Assembly: GCF_003672135.1 (NCBI RefSeq)
Contig: NC_039506.1
Location: forward strand, 18,694,497 to 18,758,496
Direction: 5' to 3'
DNA: 64,000 nt
DNA from: Ooceraea biroi
Taxonomy: Eukaryota > Arthropoda > Insecta > Hymenoptera > Formicidae
Each line of letters begins with the position of its first letter. Position 1 is the first letter of the stretch. Below, one piece after another: positions 24,601 through 35,100 of this stretch. The position numbers and the translations under genes are program-made. The notes under the pieces were generated by a model. The model saw only the letters and a program-made list of their open reading frames with translations. It searched no databases and was not told where the DNA came from.

Positions 24601-27600
24601 GTAATTGCTAGTTCACACGACGATTGAAATCTAACGGCTACTGTTGCGAAAGTAACAATCATACTGAATCGTTTCAACATAGTGAACATGAATACATGTG
24701 AATACACGTAACATAAACATCCTCGACCTTCCAAATTCTACACTATGTTCCGTTGTTACTTATCTCATATTTCTTTTCAATATTGGTTTATAACTTTGTA
24801 ATAAAGCATTTCTAAGCAAACTCGATATAAGAATTTTTTCTTATTTCCACTAGTAGAATATGCTCCCGCAGTTTGTCGGTTAAAACCCGGGACACCCTGT
24901 ATAAATCTAAAAGACACGACAATGGTTTCTGGAAGCTCTAATACACTTCGCGGCTAATTTGATTTCTCTCGGGACACACGTCTCATGTCTCACTCCGTTG
25001 GATGTAAGAACGAACTGATTTATCGTCACCTTCAATCAGTTTCGAACGTTTCGAAGTAGCATCATAAAACCGTTCGGCTCGTTCTCGATCACTAATAATA
25101 AAGAGATCCATCCGCGCGCAGGAATCGCCAATCAACCCTCGCTTTCGCAAGTAAAAACGGATCAAAGACCCGGTGAGACTCGCGAAAGAGAAGAAGAAGA
25201 CACACCGCGGATGATAAAGTGCGTTACGCGCACGTAAAGCTTGCGAAAACACGGAAAGTTTTCACGATTGCGTGCCATCGGTCGTCATTTGCGTCATGCT
25301 GTGATGCGTCGAGCTTGGCTGACGACGATTTGCGATTTTATCGAGGCTTACTGATACATGTCGCGACATAATATGTACATCGCATAATGAAATGCATGCT
25401 GCCTGCATGTTGCCTCGATTGCACATTGTCATTTCGGGGATAGATCTAACGATTCTGATAATATTGGAGCCTGTGCTGGCTGGCTCCATCTTTATCTCCG
25501 AATCGTCCGGAAGACTTATCGCGCGGCCAAATCGCGATATCAAAACTCAATTAATTAGTCCTTATCTATTATCTGTGTCTATTAGTACACGTGCGTCATG
25601 CAGACAATAGTCTGCGACGGTGTAAGACCGTGATGTGCAAACGAGAGTGGCGAAGTCTCTCGAGGACTTTAGTGGACTTCAGTATTAGCTCAATGTAGAG
25701 ACGCCACTCTAAATCCCGGTTTCCGCACGGATGCAGATGATGTTTACTCGCGATCAGCATCAGCGCGATCGACGGAGGTCAGAGTGCCAGATATTGACCT
25801 TTCAGAAGTAATCGTGAAAAGAATTGCCACTGCCTCGAAGCACGAAGTCGTATATCGCGCTCGAACTTTCCATCCACCGCGACGAACCTTTGCTCTTCGA
25901 GATACGAGAATGCGAGCATACGAGAATTTTTATCGCCGGAATTTTATGCAACATATCTCATGGATGCATCGTCGAACTCTGCTGAACGTTTCGAAGTAGC
26001 GTCATAAAACCGTTCAGCTCGTTCCCAACGCCAATCTCCCAAGATATTAATGAAGCGCAATTATGTAGCTGTATAAAAATATTTGTTATATACACACGTG
26101 TTATTCGTGTGCATGTTACTTGACGCATCTACTGATATCGGCATTATTGCGTCTCATTGATTGAGCGCCGCTTCCATCATGAGTGGATGCTAATGAGTAC
26201 ATAGAGGTGGTTTCATGTCATGAAGCAGGATACGAGGAAATCGCCTATATAGGAGCTCTTGTGCCGGTAACGAGTTTATGACAGCGATAGCCTCGTCCAT
26301 AAAACTTTCTAATCACAAGGGGACATGTGAAGAAATGTTTTCTCCGCGTACACAACAGGTGTGTGTGAGAATTTTGTAGCTTCAAAGACTTTGTATCTAC
26401 AAAGACTTTATATGTATAAGTAAAGCTAAATATATAAAATAAACCTATAAAATATCAAATAAAAATATTAAAAAATATAAAAATATCTAGGAGATAGAAT
26501 ATTCAATGTATTATAAATGTACGAAATATTAACTACATGAAATTCTGATTTAGCAAGAAATCCTGAAAGAATCTGTTACATGCTGGAAGATCGCAACAGA
26601 AATCTTATAGAGGAGAATCCCCTATTATGAGATATGCTCCTAATATGAGACAATGGGGTTTCTGCTAAACTAGTGAGCACCATCTGTTAGTTCCACCATG
26701 AACTTATTTCTCTTGGTGTAAAATGTATTTAGTGAAAAATTCATTGTTCGTTATTGCGTTTAGCCTTTGCAAGAAAAGGTTTGTGAAATTGTGAACATGT
26801 CAAAGGAACTTGAGGTAAGTCTTTAAACCTTGTTTATTATATAATAAAGAAATGGTTGGCAATAAATTCAGTATGCAATGATAGAGTAGAATCGTAGTAA
26901 CAGGAAAATACGCAATTTGTTGAATTGCTTAATTGTAGAGGTTAGATTTCATGATCGCGGAACCGCTAGGCGTGTGGCTCGTATAATGAGATATTCAGGG
27001 TACTCTTAATATGAGATAATTATTGCTCGAATATGAAGATTATGTAGTGTAATAAAAAGGAAGAAAATACTACTTAAGGTTAAAGAAAAGTTAATACGAA
27101 TTTATATTACGAATTTTTGTGTATTTAATTTTTATAGAATCTGACTATGGAGGTTAGAGATACGAGGAAGCGTCGACAGTGGAATCGTGAAGATTTGGCG
27201 AAGGCTGTGGCAGCAATATTTTTATAAAACTATCTAATAAAGTTTTTTAATTGCAATACTGAGGTATTTTGCACTTTTAACACCGATTTCTCGAGGTATC
27301 TTATATTAGGAGCACACTTTCTCGATCCTGCGTAAAGCTCTTTTCAAATTTTTTTAATTTTCAAAAAAAGAAATATTTAAATTAGATTTTTTATTTCACC
27401 GACCTAAAGCTTATTAAATTCTCTTCAAGATAACGTATTACATTTTAAAATTCTGCCTATAGATTTCCTTACATTCGGCAAAATCGATATGGTATCTCAT
27501 AATCGGGGACTTTCTTCTACAGATTATAGAATCTCAAACGCGCCCATAAGCACATGGCGCACAAAAAACATCAGAATTAATTAATTAAACCTGCCGAGAA

Positions 27601-28043
27601 AGTCATTGAACTTAAGACGAATTTAGGCATATAAAGAACAAATTATTTTTATCTTGAAAGATAAAACAGATAAAAAGAGTAATCATCCATTTCGCATCAA
27701 GTTGCTCTTCAAACCCAAAATCCTACTTAAATCTAGGAAATCAAGAAGAAAGACCCTTTGCTTACTTGAAAGCCTTGGTGCGGCGCACAATCCCATAGAA
27801 CTTGGTCAGCTTCTTCAGCAACAGGCTGTACCGGGTCGTGCTGCTGGCCAGGACGTTGTCGGCCAGGTCAGGCAGAAGAAGCGTACTTCGCTCCTGCCGA
27901 CGAAGGTGCTCCTCCTTCTCCAGCATCTCCTCGTGCAGCTTCGTGTACTTCTCTTTGGCGCGGGACAGCTTGCTGTTCAGCTTCGGACCGGGCGGGACGA
28001 CCGGCTCGCCCGCTTCGCTGCCCATCAACGTGCGTACACACAT
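15608..28043 (-). CDS. TMEM205: Transmembrane protein 205 (DUF4149 family)
   Basis: Multi-pass membrane protein of 307 aa; the family's function is poorly defined (human TMEM205 is linked to cisplatin resistance). Exons on the minus strand: 28043-27766, 16797-16604, 16458-16295, 15895-15608. Exon 1 (92 aa plus two bases) ends AA/GTAAGC and exon 2 starts with G after an acceptor, giving TKAFK-ILFYTTQPAHV in frame across an intron of about 11 kb. Family motifs are HFGAQIWMTFVSG (about 146-158), PRHTFG (166-171), LFPRYF (177-182), RLYLTPPLLR and AAGVGNEVG in exon 4. The charged N-terminal exon (KEKYTKLHEEMLEKEEHLRR, probably coiled coil) is absent from vertebrate TMEM205 but expected in longer insect forms. 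The start is the first ATG in this exon; an in-frame TAA lies upstream. Exon 1 assignment rests on phase and sense, not on transcripts. Confidence 0.85.
16800..20250. other. TMEM205 intron 1, 5' part (low coordinates)
   Basis: No gene is recognised. There is a GAGA run at 18808-18825, a pyrimidine/AT-rich stretch at 19.3-19.65 kb and a (TACA)n tract near 19760. Overlapping open frames on both strands at 18.66-19.36 kb look like chance in a less AT-rich segment. Confidence 0.4.
20262..20680. mobile_element. CAGGGTG-type foldback element, TA target
   Basis: A 419-bp element between TA dinucleotides with long inverted arms. The left end begins CAGGGTGTTTCCTAAGTAAG and the right end is its complement; arms run about 130 bases. 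No coding capacity. TA targets and CAGGGTG ends suit Tc1/mariner-type miniature elements. Confidence 0.85.
20756..21060. mobile_element. Second CAGGGTG-type foldback element, TA target
   Basis: A 305-bp element between TA dinucleotides. It starts CAGGGTGGCCCATTTTAATT and ends with the complement; arms exceed 70 bases and include a TTTTTTAAAAAACTAAAAG block. Different internal sequence from its neighbour at 20262, so a separate family. Confidence 0.85.
21061..23103. other. TMEM205 intron 1, central spacer
   Basis: No gene or clear repeat boundary is recognised; AT-rich between 22.4 and 22.7 kb. Confidence 0.35.
23104..24009 (+). mobile_element. Pogo/pipsqueak-like element remnant, copy 1
   Basis: A 906-bp element flanked by TA. 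Ends are GAGGAGAATCCCC on the left and GGGGACTTTCCTC on the right; just inside, GATTATGAGATA-like motifs repeat as TAATATGAGA. It retains what look like two short exons: ATG-TCA-AAG-GAA-CTT-GAG followed by GTACGT (near 23.29 kb), and after an intron the residues MEVRDTRKRRQWNREDLAKA (near 23.64 kb), then a stop. The latter resembles the start of a pipsqueak-type helix-turn-helix of pogo/Tigger transposases. The transposase core is missing, so it is non-autonomous. Confidence 0.65.
24139..24899 (-). mobile_element. Deleted transposon with DUF4817-like N-terminus
   Basis: A 761-bp element between TA dinucleotides. Ends CAGGGTGTCCCGGGTTTTAA with arms of about 120 bases. On the minus strand it keeps an N-terminal piece (MPKVFSNEEYTDIHFVYGF, then REYQRRFPNRRVPDR) typical of the DUF4817 helix-turn-helix of insect transposons. 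An internal deletion then joins it, out of frame, to a C-terminal piece (LRRCLACIDVQGQDFEMRH, 24328 side) resembling the end of the same kind of transposase. All catalytic sequence is lost. Confidence 0.75.
24900..26609. other. TMEM205 intron 1 spacer
   Basis: No gene is recognised. Two near-identical short segments (GAACGTTTCGAAGTAGC, then TCATAAAACCGTTCAGCTCG / TCGGCTCG) occur near 25045 and 25984, suggesting a small dispersed duplication. Confidence 0.35.
26610..27517 (+). mobile_element. Pogo/pipsqueak-like element remnant, copy 2
   Basis: A 908-bp second copy, only a few substitutions from the copy at 23104 and in the same orientation 3.5 kb away. The first exon donor is GTAAGT here and GTACGT in copy 1. 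The right end has changed to GGGGACTTTCTTC. It has the same truncated coding fragment and stop. Confidence 0.65.
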
Positions 28044-29040
28044 GACGCTCCGCTGCCGATGTGCCACGGTACCGGTGAATTAAGTCTCCAGCTCCTGCTG
28101 AGCCTCGCTTCCCTCAAGTGGGTCCGATGGAAGACGACAAGGCTCTTCCCAAGCAAGAAGAGACGAGAAGACTATCTTCCTTTGTCGTCTTTGGACTCTC
28201 CCAATTCCTTCCGTGATCAGACCGGAAGCCGAAGCCAAACTTCTCAGGGCGACTGGTCTCCTGTCAACGTGGTTATCCGTTCCCAAGCTGGCTCTGAACT
28301 GATACGAAGCTCGCGAGCGTGTTCGCTCGTGTCGCGGCAGGTGGGCTCGACGCACTCGGATGGTCTCGCGATAGCGCCCGCGCTTTGATAGCCGGCTGTC
28401 CTCGTGAGGGTGACCGATCTCGCACGACCGTCCCGGGCGCGTGCTGTGACGTGGGAGGGAAAAGAGAGAGGAAAGAAATTGCACACCCGCCTTTCCGCCC
28501 GCCGACCGAAGAGTGCGCTGTGCCTCGCCGCCGCTCCACTTTTATGTCGTACCCTCCTCCTCCTGCCCTGTCCCTGCCGTCGCCGACACGACCGGCCTGA
28601 CGGACGCGTGCGAAAAGGGCTGGCGCGCCGTGGAGGAGCCCTTCCTCACGGAGGGGGACGTGGCTGGTCCCTTTCACTGCCTTGAAGTCAGCCCTGGTAC
28701 TTCCCGAGATGATCCTCGATTCCTGGAACCGAATTCCTTGAAATACGATGTTGTTCCAGTCTACACATATATCATGTTCTATCTTTGTGTTAGAGATGGG
28801 GTTCTTCTGTTCCTTTATTCTTGTCGTAAACCCGCGAGAAAGCGGGAAAGGATTTATGTAGTTAATGTCTTGAATACCTTGAATGTTTTGAATATCTCGA
28901 GTATAATGATATCTTGAAACGGGATTTCTTGTTAGAGAGATAAAGAGCGTTGCTCTTGCCCCTACGAAGAAAAGAGAATTAAAAAAAGTGAACAAAATCA
29001 AAAATTGCAAATGTACCTTTCTCTTCCCCATTCGTCGCAT
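28044..29040 (-). promoter_or_regulatory. TMEM205 5' UTR and GC-rich promoter region
   Basis: A GC-rich stretch (28.1-28.7 kb), in contrast with the AT-rich surroundings, directly upstream of TMEM205 exon 1. Open frames on both strands here are explained by base composition. No TATA box is obvious. Confidence 0.4.
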
Positions 29041-31989
29041 TAGTAAACCACGAAATGCGATTTTGCTTGCCTGGAAGATAATATTGGCGCTGTCAACGTC
29101 ATCAAGTTCGAGAGCCTAGTAAAGCAGTGATTCGCGCGCTGCGCTGTTTGCCCACGTAAACGCTTCTCACAAATGCGCGCTAATTCCGCTAATTTCGCCA
29201 AATCAAAGCGGTCCACGAAAATTGCCCGCGAATTAAGTAAAACATTCTGAATCAGTAACAAGATATTACTTTTCCAAGTAGTTTATGATTCATATCAGCT
29301 ATTATCGCAAGCAGGCGCAAAGTGAAGATATAGATAATACGTCAATTTGGCACTATATAAATACAGCTGCGTGGTTCTAATCCTCATTCCATCACGAAAA
29401 TCGCGTACACGAGCCAAGACAATTCAATACTGTTTCGAGCACTTAACTTTCTCCCAGCTTATTATTTATGTGCGTTGATTTGTTTATTAATATATTTTAT
29501 TTATGTTATTTTTATGTATTAATATTATATTTGCAACTCATTTTTTGATATGTATATATTTATTAATATTATATATATAATACATATTTATAAATATTTA
29601 TTAATATTTGCAAGTACTATACAGGTGTTTCTTTCATAACTTTATACATATCATAAAAACAAGAAAAATTTTATGAAGCTTGCTCTCGAGCTGGCTGAAA
29701 AAAAATCACCGCAATCGAGTTCGCGGGGTCGTTGATTCTTGCTCGTGCGTTTTCGTCATTAGTCACTTGTCAATCATCGTTAAATCGCTGCGGAAGTGCG
29801 CGTATCCGCGCAGCACACATTACGCAACGCGCGTAAAGACCGCCGAATCCGGTCGTCTCGACGAAATTTGGGATATCCGGGTTCACGGTACGTGCTAACA
29901 CGGTACATACCGCTAAATTCCGCGGGCAAGTCCAAACCGAGTCACATGAACCAAAAATATTCTCGGTCTCGAGCCTCGATCCGTCCTCGTGAGGATCACC
30001 GGCGCCTTCTTTCTCGATGCTTGATCTCCCTCCCTCCCTCACGCCGTCTTGAAAAATGGAAAAAAGTAAAAAAAGAAGTCCACGTGACCGGAACTAGGCC
30101 CGCGACCTACTTAGATATCTTTGCATTCGTCTTACGCAGGGGACCTCGATAATTTACAATCGCTCACTTGATAACAATTTACGATTGCCTGAGCGCGACG
30201 CGAACAACGCGGCGGGATCTCCAGCAAACACGACACCGAACGGCAGTGAAGAGTGTACATACGCAGTATGTGCATCCGCGGTTTCTGCTTGAGAAACGAG
30301 AATATCAAATTGAGATGCAATTACAGAAGCTCGATAAGAAAATTTAGCCGCGCACACATCGCCGATTTGTTCACACATTGCATGAGCAAGGAGACGTTAT
30401 TGCGTTGCTGTTGAGTAACAAAGCATCCAACGGCTCTTTCTTAATAATTAATCATGCTCAAAATATTTTGTCACATTTTTCCGACACTGTCAAGTAACAT
30501 CCTGATATTTTAGTAACGGTAAATTTTATTTTATTTTTTAAATTATTATATTTTATAAATAAATTTTATTTTATTATTATTAATTTATTTTTAAATTATT
30601 TTAGTAACGGTAAATGACATGTTGACACTTTGCCGATGCTATCATAAATAATACTTGGTCGTTCGACCAACGTCGACTTTCAGTCGGTGCCAAATTGAAC
30701 AATTTCGACAAATCTTATTTTCGCAATTTTGTCACGCAAATTTCGCGGCTCCGTCAAAGTCACGCGGATACCATCGCGCGCGGATTTTCGCATGTCCGCG
30801 GGCAACGCGCCAAGTCACGTGTGTTTATCCAAATGACTTAATGACGATATTCATCCTAGTGATTTATACGCACGGGTGCGTCGACACGCGGTCACGCAAG
30901 TCACGCGGTCGACAAGCGCGCAGCCTACATTTATAGTTATTATCACCGAATGGCGATGACAGTAATCCGCGTTATCGCTTAATTGTCGCATAATCGCTAT
31001 TGATTATTCAAGAGTCACGCGACAGCAGCATCGAGACGACCTCGTCATCGGCGCATTGGTGGCTGGCTTACTGGCCGGCCAGGAAAAATTTATTGTTCGA
31101 CGCTGCCAAAGTCAATGCACTGCCCAGCCGCCGTCGTTGATCGGTCGCAAGTCACGGCTGTCCACGGCAAACCGCTCCAACAAGTATCGCCTTCGAAGCC
31201 CAGAGATGCGAGCTACTCCTGCAATTACTGTCCATTTATCGCGCACATTGACACCGACGCAACGAGATATCATTCATTCATCGGTTCCTGAACTTCCAAA
31301 TGTCTTCTCTCTTTTTTAATATAAAAAATTTAATATAAAAAAATTTAATATCTGGTTTATTGGTGTGTTTCGTTATTCGCTGCATTATTACTAGAATTAT
31401 TCGGTGCTTAATGGTGAACGAAGTTAGAGCGAGTATTGTCAGGGCTGACAGCGAATAACGAAACGCAGCCAGAGTTTAACGTGGAAGCTTCTCCCTTCTT
31501 GCGATGTTTCTTACACACCTCGCCGGATACTTGAAAGAAATTTGCGATGCGTCGTTTTCCTCGTAACTGCAAATTGCGATTAGACATTGTTATTCCCGCC
31601 GCTGCGACGCGCGCTAAAAGAAAACGCAATTCGCAAGGAGAAAGTGCGCGCAGCCTTGTTAATAAATTTATTTTCAGAACTGCGCGTGTAAGTGGGTCAT
31701 CCAAACGAAACGTTACGTTTACGAAACGGACGAATATACATGAGCATCGGTTATGAGTGCACTCGAAACGTGCCAATGCGTTTTAACGATCGGCAACTGG
31801 CAGCGAGCTATTTTTAACTCCGTCTCTCTCAAGATTATTTTTTTATGTCTTTTCGAGTCCTGTATTGCGTAAAAGACAGAAATGATCAATGGTCGTGCTG
31901 ATTTATCGCTATAATTATACGTACGGCTCGACCTGGACGAAACCGGAAAGCGCACGCAAAAAATGTTAAAATGATTACTGCCGGCAGAT
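29041..31989. other. Intergenic region between TMEM205 and CAND1
   Basis: No coding gene is recognised. The stretch contains a TATATAAAT box at 29354-29362 (+) without a recognisable downstream gene, an AT-rich block at 29.45-29.65 kb and several mid-GC open frames with no family resemblance. Confidence 0.35.
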
Positions 31990-31995
31990 TTTATT
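31990..31995 (-). terminator. Candidate CAND1 polyadenylation signal
   Basis: AATAAA on the minus strand about 200 bases after the CAND1 stop codon. Position and orientation fit; usage is inferred. Confidence 0.45.
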
Positions 31996-32193
31996 TTAAA
32001 ATTTATACATAGCGTGCTACATATAGTAACTCACATTCATTAGAAACTACATTCAAATCGAGAATATAGTAATGAAAAAATAATGTATATAGAAATAAAC
32101 TATGGATAGAGTATGTGTGATCACGAATGCGCTTAGCCAACGATGTTCTATACGAGATACAAAAAGAAAAAGAGGATTAAATCAATTACACTT

Positions 32194-35100
32194 TTAGCTT
32201 TGATCCATCGCGTTCGTCTCGTTCATGTTGCTACCGGTGCAGTCCTTCTGGATGATCTCGAACAGCGGCTGCAGCTCCGCCATGCCCTTAATTTGAACGA
32301 CGAATTCGCTCAGCGATGGATTTTTATCTGTAAATGAACGCATGCCATAAATTTCATGTACTAGCCAGTTAAAACTTAAATAATTATATTATACAGAATA
32401 TAGCAATGCAGATCGCTAGCATTACGTATCCAAGCAAAAGAATCACGTTCTTCCACCACCGTTTTAATTTATCATATTAAAGATATAACTTTCCAAGCAG
32501 AGAAATAAAATAGAAATAAAATGGAATTTACATAAAAATATTATTTCATAGGTCGTTTCATGGACGATGATGATTATAGTTGGAGGCGTTAGGAGTGAAA
32601 GAGTTAAAAGAAATTCGTTTGTTTTAATCCAATTTCAAAATAATTCTACTTACCTGCATCTGGAATAGTTAACAAAGCGGCAACAGCTCTAAGCGCAGAG
32701 CGTTTCAACTCGTCTTGCTTTTCATACTCCTGCTTCACTGAATTCGCCTTTACTTTCATCGTGCAAGTGCTCTTCAGAGGTTCAACTAACCGCTCCAGCC
32801 CTGCGTAACAAGTCTCAAAGTTAGAACAAGAACAAATAGGCCATGTAATAAATCAACATAAAATTAACAAAATAATAATTGAATGAATATCTTCAAACAT
32901 TACATAAGAACACGCACGCGGGAAGCAATCTCGTGCGATACTTACTTTGCAAAACTGCAGTTGGGCACAATTGCGCGAGTCGTGCGGTCATAAGATAAGT
33001 TAGCATCTTGATGTCGTAATGATCCCTAAGACCATTCTCAACATGATTGAGGAACTCAAAGACGTCTAGTCTGTCGAGACAGGAATCGAGCAGGGTATAC
33101 ATGCATTCGAACGCTGCTTTTCGAAGATCCAATCCGTCGTCGACGGTGTGTTTGAACGGACCCATCTCGACTTCCCTGATCAGCTCTTTCTGCGCACAGA
33201 ATTTTATTACATCACGATAAAGTTTCCAGAAAACTGCAGAAAATGTTCTTTTAATTTAAGAAATTTAATTTAAAAAAAGATATAAACGATTAATTCTACT
33301 AAATTAATTGATTGATATATTTTTTACTCGAATTTCTTAAATTTTTAAAAGATAGATAACTTATATTTTAACATTCATATTTATATTTTAATGTTCATGT
33401 GCTAACTTGTGAATTTAAATTTGGTTAATTTATCATTTAAATTTATTCTCGCCAACCTTGATCTTGGTTTCTGTGTAAAGATGCGGCAGCACCACGTCCA
33501 GCAGATCCCTTATCAGCATAGGTTTATTGTGCGCCGCAGAATTGAATGCAACCAGCGCTACCCTTCGCACATTAAGATCAGGATCCTCTAAGGCGACCAG
33601 GAAGTTACCCATACATTGCTTCAACATAGTGTCAATTGGTTGTGGCTGCAATACGCACAATATACAATTAAATAACTATAAGTATATACACATTTATATT
33701 ACATACAATTGTTATTTTTAATTTTTACTCCGTGCAATATAATAATTATAATATCACATTCCATTAGGTATCACTATTAACGTTTCGTTTGCCACGTATA
33801 CCGTTTTCGTAGACGCTGAATTTTCGAGACACACTGAACTTTCTATTCAAGTTGTTTGATATTTCGAATAAAAACAAATATTTATCATAAAATTATTATA
33901 AAGTATTTCGTAATTATTACTGGATGGAAAATCGCGTAAAAAGAATCGGCACAGAACATGACGATTACGATATATTTATTATGCTAAGTACCTGGTCAGA
34001 AATTGTGAATTTGACCGCCGTAACAGTCGTTGTTCTCATAAGTGCTGACGGTGATTTGAGCGATTCTTGCAGTTGCGGTAGAAGAGTAGCGGGATCGATC
34101 AACGTCAATTTGCCGAGACATTCGGCGACAACGTTGCGAGTACCCTCCTCCGTGCACTCGCAATGCCTATACAAAAGTATCCAGATCGAAGGCACGAAAC
34201 TTTGCAGGTGCGACACGCCGGATGGACTGGCCGACTGAGACGTAATAATCTGTGAAAAAAAGAAGCATTTTAGAAATAATTTGATAAAAATGTGTTTAAT
34301 AGATTACTGTTCGAATTCTACCGTTGTTAAGAAATTGAATATTTAAAATAATTGCATGGGGATACTCACTTCCTTCAACGAATGCAGAAGTAGATATTGG
34401 CGTTTGGGCTGCGCCTCGATCTCCTGAAGTATGAAAGGCAGGTATTCCGGAAGATTTCCAATCGCGATGTTCCCCAATGTGTAGCTAGCCGCGGATTTGA
34501 CCTCCTCCGAATGAGACGAGAATGAATTCAGGATCGTGTGTTTCAGTGAATCAATTCCACTCAGGTCCCTATGAAAGAAGATATGATATAAAAATTATAT
34601 ATATATATATCAAAAACAGGATAAATTATTTATATAACAAAAGGATTATATATAATATTAATTATATTAATTATAATCATAATTCACATGCTTTTATAAT
34701 TTATAGACCTTATTAAATAAAACATTGCGAATTCATAAATTTGTTACACACACATACATGTGTTATTACTATAAAAATAAATATTCTCTCTCAACGGTAT
34801 TTGCAATAAGAAAATTTCTTTCTTACACGTGTCTGCCTATTTCGCCGATGACCAACAGTGCGAATATGTGCTGCGCAACATTCTGAATATCCGTTGGATT
34901 CTGAACATCTTGCAGCAATTGCTGCACGATACACTGCGCCTCCTCATGCCACGTGATTGTCAGTGCGGCTGCACACTTGGCGAGCGAGTGATAAGCCTGC
35001 TTGTGAAGTACGGACTGAGTGACAGGTACTATCAGCATCGCCAGGAGATCCCTGTACCCGAGACCAGGCAGACTTGCTTGCACCAAAGCTTGGAAGAATT

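Noticed and set aside
27654..28388. Long + strand open frame (244 codons) over TMEM205 exon 1
   Set aside because: It is the antisense shadow of the TMEM205 N-terminal exon and its GC-rich promoter; the minus strand gives a phase-matched, family-consistent exon.
28273..29040. Minus-strand open frame of 255 codons with a hydrophobic N-terminus
   Set aside because: The signal-peptide-like start is followed by composition-driven residues in the GC-rich TMEM205 promoter; no conserved domain and no splice support.
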